DNA from: Thermoplasmata archaeon
GTDB taxonomy: Archaea; Thermoplasmatota; Thermoplasmata; Lutacidiplasmatales; UBA184
Direction: 5' to 3'
Length of the DNA stretch: 7,602 nt
Assembly: GCA_030039995.1 (NCBI GenBank)
Contig: JASHUL010000153.1
Span: 1-7,602, forward strand
The notes below the pieces were generated by a model, which was given only the letters and a program-made list of their open reading frames with translations, did no database searches and was not told the origin of the DNA. This document shows positions 1 to 5,846 of the stretch, one piece after another. The stretch's first letter is position 1; every line of letters starts with the position of its first letter. The translations under genes were made by a program, and so were the position numbers.

Positions 1-17
1 CTAGTGCGGGCGGCCGG

Positions 18-653
18 ATGGAGACGATCTACGCGGACCTCGCGATCATCGTCACCGTGTTCGCGATCGTCGACCCGATCGGAACGCTCCCGTTCTTCGT
101 CGCGCTGACGACCGGTTTTTCCTCGGAGGACCGCGCGATCATCCTGCGTCGAGCGGTCCTGGTGCTGGGGGGAGTCCTCTCCGTCTTCGCGCTGTTCGGC
201 CGCTTCCTGTTCCAGGCGTTCGGGTTCACCCTCGCCGCCTTTGAGATCGCGGGAGGGATCCTCCTGTTCATGGTCGCCTACGACATGCTGCGCGGCGAGG
301 TCGCGCGCGTCAAGCTGACTCCGCAGGACCGCGACGAAGCGATCGCGCGACGCGACGAGCTGTCCGTGGTCCCGTTGGGCATCCCGTTGCTCGCGGGCCC
401 CGGGGCGATCTCGACCGTCATGATCTACGAGGGAAACTCGGGGAACGCGCCGATCTCGATCGCCGCGACCTTCGTCGCGATCCTGGTGACGAGCGTCGCG
501 ACGTTCTTGATCCTGCGCTACGGGCAGCCGATCTTCCGCTTCCTTGGTCGTGTGGGGGTGATGGCGATGACCCGGGTACTCGGGCTCTTGCTGGCGGCGG
601 TCGGCGTCCAGTTCGTGATCATCGGGATCCTCGCTTCTTTCCCGACGCTCTAG
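18..653 (+). CDS. MarC family integral membrane protein
   Basis: This 211-residue protein belongs to the MarC/YchE family of polytopic membrane proteins. Their transport role is unsettled; the E. coli founder was once linked to multiple antibiotic resistance, but that was not upheld. Hydrophobic stretches at about residues 6-30, 46-66, 70-90, 117-137, 146-168 and 186-207 give the usual six membrane segments. Family motifs are VDPIGTLPFF (18-27) in the first segment, PLGIPLLAGPGAIST (119-133) in the fourth, and RVLGLLLAAVGVQ (186-198) in the last. The charged loop at about 91-115 lies between the two three-helix halves. Length is normal for the family. ATG 18 places the first motif at the expected distance from the N-terminus, and no better in-frame start is visible in the 17 bases before it. 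A TAG at 2-4 could end an upstream gene, but its frame cannot be known. The last 35 bases overlap the convergent DUF1684 gene. The family call is firm; substrate and physiological role are unknown. Confidence 0.92.
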   Translation: METIYADLAIIVTVFAIVDPIGTLPFFVALTTGFSSEDRAIILRRAVLVLGGVLSVFALFGRFLFQAFGFTLAAFEIAGGILLFMVAYDMLRGEVARVKLTPQDRDEAIARRDELSVVPLGIPLLAGPGAISTVMIYEGNSGNAPISIAATFVAILVTSVATFLILRYGQPIFRFLGRVGVMAMTRVLGLLLAAVGVQFVIIGILASFPTL

Positions 654-1299
654 CGCGGCCGCCGCGCGCCGGCGCTCGGCGGGCCGGCCGCGCCGCGCGG
701 GCGCGCTTCGTCGGCTTGCCGAGACGCTCGAGCACCACGCTGGACGGGGTGCGGGGATTGCGGTCCTCGGCCCACGCCTTCTCTCCCGCGCGGACCTCGA
801 CCGGGAGGTCGTTCTCCGCCGGCGGGAAGCCGCACTCGTAGTCGTCGGTGTACGCGCAGTACGGGTTGAACGCCCGGTTGAAGTCCAGCTCGTACTCGTC
901 GGACTCGTTCAGCTCGAGCGTAAGGTACCGTCCGGGTCCGTACGACTCGTCCCCGCTGGTCCGGTCGCGGAACGGAACGAACACCGACGTCCCGACGCCC
1001 TCGCCCGCGTGGTAGACCCCGAGCGTAAGGGTTCGGCCGCCGATCGAGAACGAGAGGTTTCCGAGGTAGCGCATGACGGCCTGACCGTCCCGGTTGGTCC
1101 GGAGATACGCCTCCTCCGGCGCCGGAGCGCGGTGGAGCACCGCTCGCACTCGGTACTTCGTGTCGGGCGGGAAGTAGCGCAGGTCGTGGAACGGCACCCG
1201 ACCCGCCACGAACGGCGACTCGGGATGGCGGGCCATGAACTCGTCCTTCATGCGCCGCTCCTCCTCGAGCTCGCGCTGCCAGAGATCGTCCTTCGGCAT
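619..1299 (-). CDS. DUF1684 family protein with a basic C-terminal extension
   Basis: This 226-residue soluble protein matches the DUF1684 family, which has no established biochemical function. Diagnostic blocks are FRDRTSGDESYGPGRYL (110-126), LDFNRAFNPYCAY (138-150) and GFPPAENDLPVEVRAGEK (157-174). In relatives the domain usually ends near that last block. Here about 50 more residues follow, and from roughly 196 they are almost wholly Arg, Ala, Lys, Gly and Pro, without hydrophobic content. The tail may bind nucleic acid, or may be a read-through addition of little function; the sequence cannot decide. The N-terminus is a charged amphipathic helix (residues 1-23). ATG 1299 is chosen because a TTAA-containing box lies about 26 bases upstream, as before other genes here. 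It follows the acetyltransferase gene by 24 bases, so it may also be read from that transcript. No Shine-Dalgarno sequence is visible. The 3' end runs 35 bases into the convergent MarC gene. Confidence 0.88.
   Translation of the reverse strand: MPKDDLWQRELEEERRMKDEFMARHPESPFVAGRVPFHDLRYFPPDTKYRVRAVLHRAPAPEEAYLRTNRDGQAVMRYLGNLSFSIGGRTLTLGVYHAGEGVGTSVFVPFRDRTSGDESYGPGRYLTLELNESDEYELDFNRAFNPYCAYTDDYECGFPPAENDLPVEVRAGEKAWAEDRNPRTPSSVVLERLGKPTKRARAARPARRAPARGGRARASGKKRGSR
653..693. repeat. GC-rich inverted repeat at the MarC/DUF1684 convergence
   Basis: The arms at 653-661 and 685-693 are perfectly complementary over nine bases, with a 23-base loop that is itself GC-rich. The repeat starts at the last base of the MarC stop and lies inside the Arg/Ala-rich tail of the DUF1684 gene. 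No T-run follows in either direction, so it is not a typical archaeal terminator. Arg/Ala codon composition may explain it. Confidence 0.3.
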
Positions 1300-1322
1300 C
1301 GACGGGCCGAGGGCCCCCGCCG

Positions 1323-1332
1323 CTTAACGGTT
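1323..1332 (-). promoter_or_regulatory. Putative internal TATA box for the DUF1684 gene
   Basis: Read on the minus strand the bases are AACCGTTAAG. The TTAA core is centred about 26 bases before ATG 1299, the distance expected for a leaderless archaeal transcript. The box overlaps the TAA stop of the acetyltransferase gene. It closely resembles AACCGTTTAAG before mptA, which also lies 26 bases from its ATG. The match could be coincidental because TTAA includes the stop codon itself. Confidence 0.4.
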
Positions 1333-1899
1333 CGGGGGTCCGGAGAGCACCTTGGCCATCAGTTCCTCGTCGACGTAGCGATCCCCCCGGTGGACGTGGC
1401 GGGGAAAGGTGCCGACGTGAACGAAGCCGAACTCCTCGTAGAGCTTGCGCGCCCGCCGGTTGGTCGCGAAGACGCTGAGGCGGACGACTTCGAAGCGTCC
1501 CTCGCACTGGCGCAGGGCGTCCGCGAGGATCGCGCGGCCGACCCCGCGGCTCCGGTACTCTCGATGCACGACGATTCCGAGCACTCCGTTGTGGTCGGTC
1601 TCCGAGTTCACGCCCGGCTCGATCCGCCGCACGGTGCAATGGCCGACGACGACTCCGTCCACCACGCCGACCGATACGACCGCGTCGCCCGCCAGCACCG
1701 CGCGGTAGAGATTCGCGAACCAGGCGACTTCGTCGGCGTAGCTCGGGCGTGCGTGGAACAGATGGATGCCGATCTCCGGATTCGTCTCCCGCTCCTCGTA
1801 GAGGAGCAAGTACATCTCCCGGATCGGGTCGAAGTCCGACCAGCGAAGCTCCCGAACCGTGACCCCGCCCCGCGGGGCGTCCGTCGCGACCGAGCTCAC
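1324..1899 (-). CDS. GNAT family N-acetyltransferase
   Basis: This 191-residue protein of the GNAT superfamily would transfer an acetyl group from acetyl-CoA to an amine; the acceptor is unknown. The acetyl-CoA-binding motif A is clear: a beta strand VLGIVVHREY (106-115) followed by the pyrophosphate loop RSRGVG (116-121) and helix RAILADAL (122-129). Motif B is RLSVFATNRRARKLYEEFGF (140-159), with the Asn and the Tyr-Glu-x-x-Gly-Phe typical of single-domain GNATs such as RimI-like enzymes. The N-terminal VTVRELRWSDFDPIREMY (13-30) is the usual first strand and helix. GTG 1899 is chosen because it overlaps the stop of the preceding gene as GTGA, a coupling pattern repeated elsewhere in this window; a start farther upstream would lie wholly inside that gene. 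No Shine-Dalgarno site is evident. The enzyme could modify protein N-termini, a small molecule or an antibiotic; the sequence gives no way to choose. Confidence 0.9.
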   Translation of the reverse strand: MSSVATDAPRGGVTVRELRWSDFDPIREMYLLLYEERETNPEIGIHLFHARPSYADEVAWFANLYRAVLAGDAVVSVGVVDGVVVGHCTVRRIEPGVNSETDHNGVLGIVVHREYRSRGVGRAILADALRQCEGRFEVVRLSVFATNRRARKLYEEFGFVHVGTFPRHVHRGDRYVDEELMAKVLSGPPNR

Positions 1900-2273
1900 G
1901 CGTAACCGAACTGGCGCTTCGCGAACTCGCTCATCCGCTCGGGGCTCCACGGGGGGTCCCAGATCATATCGACCTTCGCGGAGTGGACGTTCGGGACCTT
2001 CTCGATCGCCATCTTGACCTCCTCGGCCAGGATCCCCGCGACGGGACAGCCCGGCGCGGTGAGCGTCATCTTGAGCGTCACGTCGTCCCCCTTCCAATCG
2101 AACCCGTAGATCAGTCCGAGGTCCACGATATTCATCGGGATCTCCGGGTCGTAGATCTGCTTCAGGTTCTCCGTGATCAGCCGCTCCCGCTCGGTGTACG
2201 GTCCGGCCGGCACGGGCGGGGCCGGGGGCACGGGCACGGCGGCGGGCGTCGCGGTCGGAGCGGGCTCGGTCAT
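1896..2273 (-). CDS. MIP18/SufT-like (DUF59) iron-sulfur cluster assembly protein
   Basis: This 125-residue protein carries a DUF59/MIP18 domain (about 27-125), a family whose characterised members act in Fe-S cluster maturation (bacterial SufT, eukaryotic CIA factor MIP18/FAM96). Key blocks are YDPEIPMNIVDLGLIY (41-56), LTAPGCP (71-77) with the conserved Cys76, and IWDPPWSPERMSEFAKR (104-120), the C-terminal signature of the SufT-like branch. PaaD-type aromatic ring-hydroxylation proteins share the domain, but no other paa gene is present. Residues 3-24 form a low-complexity Pro/Ala/Val/Thr stretch, probably disordered. The ATG at 2273 is preferred to an in-frame ATG at 2348: a TATA-like box sits about 27 bases before it, and the extra 25 residues would not resemble the family. 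It heads the leftward cluster, overlaps the GNAT gene by four bases and diverges from mptA. Fe-S maturation is inferred from the family; the client proteins are unknown. Confidence 0.88.
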   Translation of the reverse strand: MTEPAPTATPAAVPVPPAPPVPAGPYTERERLITENLKQIYDPEIPMNIVDLGLIYGFDWKGDDVTLKMTLTAPGCPVAGILAEEVKMAIEKVPNVHSAKVDMIWDPPWSPERMSEFAKRQFGYA

Positions 2274-2297
2274 CGTCGGAACGACCGGCCGGAGCCG

Positions 2298-2303
2298 TAT
2301 AAG
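2298..2303 (-). promoter_or_regulatory. Putative TATA box for the SufT-like/GNAT/DUF1684 cluster
   Basis: On the minus strand the bases are CTTATA, an AT-rich island in GC-rich surroundings. Its centre is about 27 bases before ATG 2273, so transcription would start at or next to the start codon, giving a leaderless mRNA. The absence of a Shine-Dalgarno sequence before that ATG agrees. Confidence 0.6.
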
Positions 2304-2348
2304 CTCGCCGAGGTTGACGGGTAACCTCTCGGTTCCTTCGCCGAACAA

Positions 2349-2358
2349 CCGTTTAAGG
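2349..2358 (+). promoter_or_regulatory. Putative TATA box for the mptA-exporter-rli1 string
   Basis: The bases CCGTTTAAGG hold a TTTAA core centred 26 bases before ATG 2380, fitting a leaderless mptA transcript. The same bases run into AAGGAG (2355-2360), which could instead be a Shine-Dalgarno site for GTG 2368, seven bases downstream. The promoter reading is preferred because the protein beginning at ATG 2380 matches the N-terminus known for MptA. Confidence 0.55.
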
Positions 2359-2379
2359 AGCCCCCCGGTGGCACGGGCG

Positions 2380-3288
2380 ATGAAGGACGTTCACGCGATG
2401 GCTCCGACGCGCGGGCGGCTCACGCTGCGCTCGGTCGGGGTCTCCGGGATCCGCAAACCGCTGTCGGTCCAGCGGAAGGACCGGGTGCACACGCTCGCGG
2501 CCACGTTCGAGGTCGCGGTGGACCTTCCGTCCGAGCGGAAGGGTTCGGACCTCTCCCGGAACGCCGAGGTGCTCGCGGAGCTCGTCGACCGCACCGTGGA
2601 GCGCCCGGTCGCGAGCCTCGAGTCCGCCTGCTCGACGATCGCGCGCGAGCTCCTCGTGCGCCACGCGTACGCCACCGAGGCGACCGTCTCCGCGTCGGCC
2701 GAGTACTTCCTGCGACGCGGGATCTCGGAGGAGAAGCGCAGCTTCGAGGACTATCTCCTGCTCGCCGAGGCCCGGGCCCGCCGATCCGGAGGAAGCCGGG
2801 TCGAGCTCCGTCGCGCCGTCGGGGCCGAGGCCGTGGGGATGACGGCGTGCCCCTGCGCGATGGAGACGTGCCGGGAGCAGCTGCGGGCCGAGTACCCCGC
2901 CCTCGCCGACGCCTCGCTCGCCTCCCTGCCGATGATCTCCCACAACCAGCGCAACCGGACCCGGCTGATGTTCGAGCTCGACGACGACGCGGAGGTCGAG
3001 GTCGACGACCTGATCGCCGCGATCGAGGCCGCGCAATCGAGCCCCACCTACGCGATCCTCAAGCGCGGCGACGAAGGGAAGGTCGTCCTCGACGCCCACC
3101 GCCATCCGAAGTTCGTGGAGGACGTCCTGCGCGACCTCCTCGCCGGGCTACCGTCGGCGTTCCCCGGCCTGCCGGATTCCGTCGGGGTCCGCGCGAGCAC
3201 GCGGAGCGAGGAGTCGATCCACAAGTACGACGTCGAAGCGTCCCACCGGATCTCGCTCGGAGAGCTGCGACGGACGGCCGGTCGCTGA
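2380..3288 (+). CDS. mptA: GTP cyclohydrolase MptA (type IB, Fe(II)-dependent)
   Basis: This 302-residue enzyme belongs to the MptA/FolE2 (COG1469) family. In archaea MptA converts GTP to 7,8-dihydroneopterin 2',3'-cyclic phosphate, the first step toward methanopterin-type or folate-type C1 carriers; in some archaea it also feeds archaeosine synthesis. Visible signatures are VGAEAVGMTACPCA (147-160), with the conserved Cys of the metal site, the His-bearing ISHNQRNRT (186-194), PTYAILKRGDE (222-232), the AHRHPKFVED block (239-248) and ESIHKYDVEASH (278-289). Length is normal for the family. ATG 2380 gives an N-terminus (MKDVHAMAP) that aligns by eye with that of Methanocaldococcus MptA, and it lies 26 bases from a TATA-like box. 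GTG 2368, with an AAGGAG before it, and ATG 2398 are weaker alternatives. The permease gene starts 18 bases after the stop, so the genes probably share a transcript. Enzyme identity is secure; the final pterin product cannot be told from this window. Confidence 0.94.
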   Translation: MKDVHAMAPTRGRLTLRSVGVSGIRKPLSVQRKDRVHTLAATFEVAVDLPSERKGSDLSRNAEVLAELVDRTVERPVASLESACSTIARELLVRHAYATEATVSASAEYFLRRGISEEKRSFEDYLLLAEARARRSGGSRVELRRAVGAEAVGMTACPCAMETCREQLRAEYPALADASLASLPMISHNQRNRTRLMFELDDDAEVEVDDLIAAIEAAQSSPTYAILKRGDEGKVVLDAHRHPKFVEDVLRDLLAGLPSAFPGLPDSVGVRASTRSEESIHKYDVEASHRISLGELRRTAGR

Positions 3289-3306
3289 CGGGGCCCGGGA
3301 GCGATC

Positions 3307-4602
3307 GTGTACTACGCGCTCGACGCGATCCGTCGACGTCCGGGCCGGTCCGCGCTCACGTCCCTCGGCATCGGCCTGGCGGTCGGCTTGGTCGTGCTGT
3401 TGCTGGCGATCTCGGCGGGCATCCAGACCAGCGCGACGGAGCTCGCCACGGCGAGCGGCGTGGACCTCATCGCCGCCAGCGCGAACACGACGATCACCAC
3501 CGGCAGCGTGCCGCCGATCCCCCACGCGCACGAGCTCGCGAGCTCGATCCCTGCGGCGGACCCGAACGTCGCGGTGGCGAGTCCGTGGCTGGTCAGCGAC
3601 CTCGTCTTCGGCAACGCCTCCTTGTGGGCCGCCGCCAACTCCACCCACGTGCCGTACGGGTGGAGTCCGACCGGAGCGGGGGCCGTCGGTTGGATCCCCT
3701 CGGACAACACGGGCATTCAGGTCCCCACGATCTACAACGGCACCGGATTCACTTACTCCGGCGACCCCCACTACGCGAACGGCAGCTACGACGGCCCCTT
3801 CACGCACCAGGTCGTGCTCGACCAGGGCCTCGCCGCGGTCCTGGGGGTCACGGTCGGCGACCTCGTCTGGGCGAATTCGTACCAGGCGGCGAGCCCCTCC
3901 GCGCTCGGGGCGTGGTACTCCGCGGCGACGCCGTTCCGGGTCGTCGGGATCTCCGGGCCGTTCTGGTTGATCCCGTCGGTCCTCCTGTCGTTCCTGTACC
4001 TCTCCGAGCTGCAGTACGTGGTCGGCGGCGGCACACCGTCGACCGACTACGCCTCGCTCGTCCTGATCCACCTGACCGACCCGACGTCGGCCGCGAACGA
4101 CCAGGTCGTGCTCGAGACCGCGTTCCCCGCCCTCACGATCATCACGCTCAGCGAGATCCTCGGTGACGTCCAGCAGGTCGTCAACATCTACCGGACGTTC
4201 GGAGTCCTGATCGGCGCGATCGGCCTCGTCGTCGCCGCGCTGTTCGCGACGACCGTGCTCTTGATGTCGGTGGACGACCGGAGCCGGGAGATCGCGCTGT
4301 TACGCGCGGTCGGATACACCCGCGCCGGCGTCGGTTCGCTCATCGCCCAGGAAGGGGTCCTGCTCTCGATCTTCGGGCTCGCGGTCGGCCTCCCCATCGC
4401 GTACGCCGGGGCGTACGAGCTGAACCGGTTCCTGCTCGCCCTCATCGGGGGCCTTCCGGTCGGGTTCTCGTTCGTCTCGTTCGACGCCTCCGTGCTGTTC
4501 TCGGGCATCGCGATCGTGATCGCGATCGGACTGCTCGCGTCGGCGCTGCCCGCCGCGCGCGCGATGTCGCTCCCGGTCGCCGAGGAGTTGCGGGCCCCAT
4601 GA
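3307..4602 (+). CDS. FtsX/MacB-type ABC transporter permease, first subunit
   Basis: This 431-residue membrane protein has MacB/LolC/FtsX permease topology: a basic N-terminal segment (ALDAIRRRPGRSALT, 4-18), membrane helix 1 (about 18-38), a large extracytoplasmic domain (about 40-290), then helices at about 297-321, 350-372 and 394-416. The cytoplasmic loop SVDDRSREIALLRAVGYTRA (321-340) is the FtsX-domain segment that contacts the ATPase. The C-terminus LPAARAMSLPVAEELRA (414-430) is also typical. The ectodomain has five N-x-S/T sequons (Asn60, 103, 111, 144, 158) and none occurs elsewhere in the protein. GTG 3307 is chosen for its position at the start of the conserved N-terminal segment, with a weak GGGAG at 3297-3301. 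Its stop overlaps the second permease start as ATGA. With the next two genes it should form a heteromeric ABC complex that exports a substrate or works by mechanotransmission; no MacA-like partner is seen. Confidence 0.9.
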   Translation: MYYALDAIRRRPGRSALTSLGIGLAVGLVVLLLAISAGIQTSATELATASGVDLIAASANTTITTGSVPPIPHAHELASSIPAADPNVAVASPWLVSDLVFGNASLWAAANSTHVPYGWSPTGAGAVGWIPSDNTGIQVPTIYNGTGFTYSGDPHYANGSYDGPFTHQVVLDQGLAAVLGVTVGDLVWANSYQAASPSALGAWYSAATPFRVVGISGPFWLIPSVLLSFLYLSELQYVVGGGTPSTDYASLVLIHLTDPTSAANDQVVLETAFPALTIITLSEILGDVQQVVNIYRTFGVLIGAIGLVVAALFATTVLLMSVDDRSREIALLRAVGYTRAGVGSLIAQEGVLLSIFGLAVGLPIAYAGAYELNRFLLALIGGLPVGFSFVSFDASVLFSGIAIVIAIGLLASALPAARAMSLPVAEELRAP

Positions 4603-5846
4603 TGCGCTTCGGGTTCGGGAGCTCGCTCCGTCACCTGCGGATCCAACAGGTGCTCGCCGTCGCCGCGGTCGCGACCGCGGTCGCCCTGCCCGTCATACTC
4701 GTGAGCGTCGGAGGCGGGGTCTCGGCCCACGAGCTCACGAGCCTCGAGAACGCGGGGTACCAGCTCGTGGTCAGCGCCTCCGGGGAGCACGGCATCACAA
4801 GCGCCCACAATCTCTCCGCGCAGATCCTCGGCCTCGGGTCGGTGACGGCCGCCTCGCCCGTCCTGAGCGTCGCGGTCGACTCGTTCCTCGCGACCGGCGG
4901 CCCGTCCCCGGTGCTCGCGGAAGGGGTGATCCCCGACCAGTTCACGCCCACGCTCGGCCCGGCCGAATCGGGGCTCTTCCCGAACCCGCTCCCGCTCGGC
5001 GACCCGACCGACCTCGTCCACTTCGCGAACGGAACGTACGCGGGTCGCGCGTCGAACGACGTGCTCGTGTCGTCGCCGCTCGCCCAAGCGGACGGGATCG
5101 CGACCGGCGCGTCGCTCTGGCTCGGCCCGACCGCGAACCGCAGCCAGGCCGTCGAGTACAACGTGACCGGGACGTTCGGCGTCCCGTTGACGGCCCTCGG
5201 TCCGACCGGCGCCTTCGCGATCGTCCTGCCGCTGTCGAATCTGCAGGTGATGAGCGGACTCGCCGTCGGAACGAACGCTACGGCGCACGATGCCGCGGAC
5301 ACGATCGAGATCTCCGTGACGGGGACCGCCGCGAGCGACCCGGCCACCCTCGACCGGGTCCGGAACGAGGTCCAGCGGCTCGTGCCGTTCTACTTCGTGG
5401 GTTCCCTCGATACCGAGGCCCAGCAGCTCCAGTCCGCGAGCGGCGTGCTCACGGGCTTCTACCTCGCGCTCTCCTCGGTCGCGCTCACGGTCGGACTCCT
5501 GTTCCTCGCGCTCGTCCTCGTGCGCCGCGTCGAGTCCGACCGCCGGTCGATCGGCATCCGGCGGGCACTCGGTCTCCCCCGGCGCTGGATCGCCCGGGAG
5601 ATCGTCGGCGACGGCCTGACGCTCGCCGTACTCGGGGCGGTGTTCGGGGTGGGCGGCGGCTACGCGATCGTAGAGGTACTGGCCGCGTGGGGGTCCGGCG
5701 ACGTGCGCTTGGCCGCGCAATGGGCGATCTTCGACCCCGGAACCCTCCTCGCGATCGTGGTCGGGATCGCCGCCCTCTCGTTGCTCGCGAGCGCGGTGGC
5801 GACGCGGGCCGCGCTCCGGGTCGATATCACGGAGGCGCTGCGGTGA
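4599..5846 (+). CDS. FtsX/MacB-type ABC transporter permease, second subunit
   Basis: This 415-residue protein has the same plan as the preceding permease: helix 1 (about 18-40), an ectodomain (about 41-280), and helices at about 285-307, 337-361 and 380-402. The ATPase-facing loop is RRVESDRRSIGIRRALGLPR (309-328), and the end RAALRVDITEALR (403-415) is typical of the FtsX fold. It shares short ectodomain motifs with its neighbour, for example HFANGTYAG (141-149) against HYANGSYDG there, so the two are probably ancient duplicates forming a heterodimer. Five sequons (Asn71, 144, 180, 188, 226) all lie in the ectodomain. ATG 4599 overlaps the previous stop as ATGA. ATG 4602 follows at once in frame and is an equal alternative; a GAGGAG at 4582-4587 lies 11 bases before the first ATG. 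Substrate is unknown. A lipoprotein, peptide or drug are possibilities from the wider family only. Confidence 0.88.
   Translation: MMRFGFGSSLRHLRIQQVLAVAAVATAVALPVILVSVGGGVSAHELTSLENAGYQLVVSASGEHGITSAHNLSAQILGLGSVTAASPVLSVAVDSFLATGGPSPVLAEGVIPDQFTPTLGPAESGLFPNPLPLGDPTDLVHFANGTYAGRASNDVLVSSPLAQADGIATGASLWLGPTANRSQAVEYNVTGTFGVPLTALGPTGAFAIVLPLSNLQVMSGLAVGTNATAHDAADTIEISVTGTAASDPATLDRVRNEVQRLVPFYFVGSLDTEAQQLQSASGVLTGFYLALSSVALTVGLLFLALVLVRRVESDRRSIGIRRALGLPRRWIAREIVGDGLTLAVLGAVFGVGGGYAIVEVLAAWGSGDVRLAAQWAIFDPGTLLAIVVGIAALSLLASAVATRAALRVDITEALR
5831..5835 (+). promoter_or_regulatory. Shine-Dalgarno site for the ABC ATPase
   Basis: GGAGG lies seven bases before GTG 5843, inside the 3' end of the second permease gene. 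It is the clearest Shine-Dalgarno sequence in the window and fixes the ATPase start at GTG 5843 rather than GTG 5852. Confidence 0.7.

Larger units (their letters stand above)
2274..2379. promoter_or_regulatory. Divergent promoter region with repeated GGTT/AACC half-sites
   Basis: This 106-base spacer separates the SufT-like gene from mptA. Each end holds a TATA-like box about 26-27 bases from its ATG. Between the boxes are GGTT (2312-2315), AACC (2323-2326), GGTT (2331-2334) and AACC (2347-2350), i.e. two inverted pairs with spacers of 7 and 12 bases. The second AACC abuts the rightward TATA box. Such an arrangement could hold a regulator controlling both directions, but the half-sites are only four bases long and chance cannot be excluded. 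Confidence 0.5.

Noticed and set aside
1..17. A possible stop codon TAG at 2-4 of an upstream gene
   Set aside because: Too little sequence is present to tell which frame, if any, is coding, so no partial gene is reported.
339..346. GCGATCGC, like the HIP1 repeat of cyanobacteria, with many CGATCG sites elsewhere (for example 4505-4530)
   Set aside because: These arise where a codon ending in G or C is next to the favoured Ile codon ATC or to GCG/TCG. They follow reading frames and codon preference rather than a dispersed repeat.
653..693. The inverted repeat as a transcription terminator for MarC
   Set aside because: No T-tract follows on either strand, archaeal termination depends mainly on T-rich runs, and the bases lie inside the coding tail of the DUF1684 gene.
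1009..1905. A plus-strand open frame opposite the DUF1684 and GNAT genes
   Set aside because: The minus-strand products carry family motifs (DUF1684 core, GNAT motifs A and B), whereas this product has none.
3148..4071. A minus-strand open frame opposite permease 1
   Set aside because: It is charged and repetitive without a domain, and lies opposite a membrane protein with clear FtsX features.
2847..4166. A long plus-strand open frame crossing from mptA into permease 1
   Set aside because: It spans the junction of two clear genes in another frame and its product is Arg/Pro-rich low complexity. It is a frame shadow.
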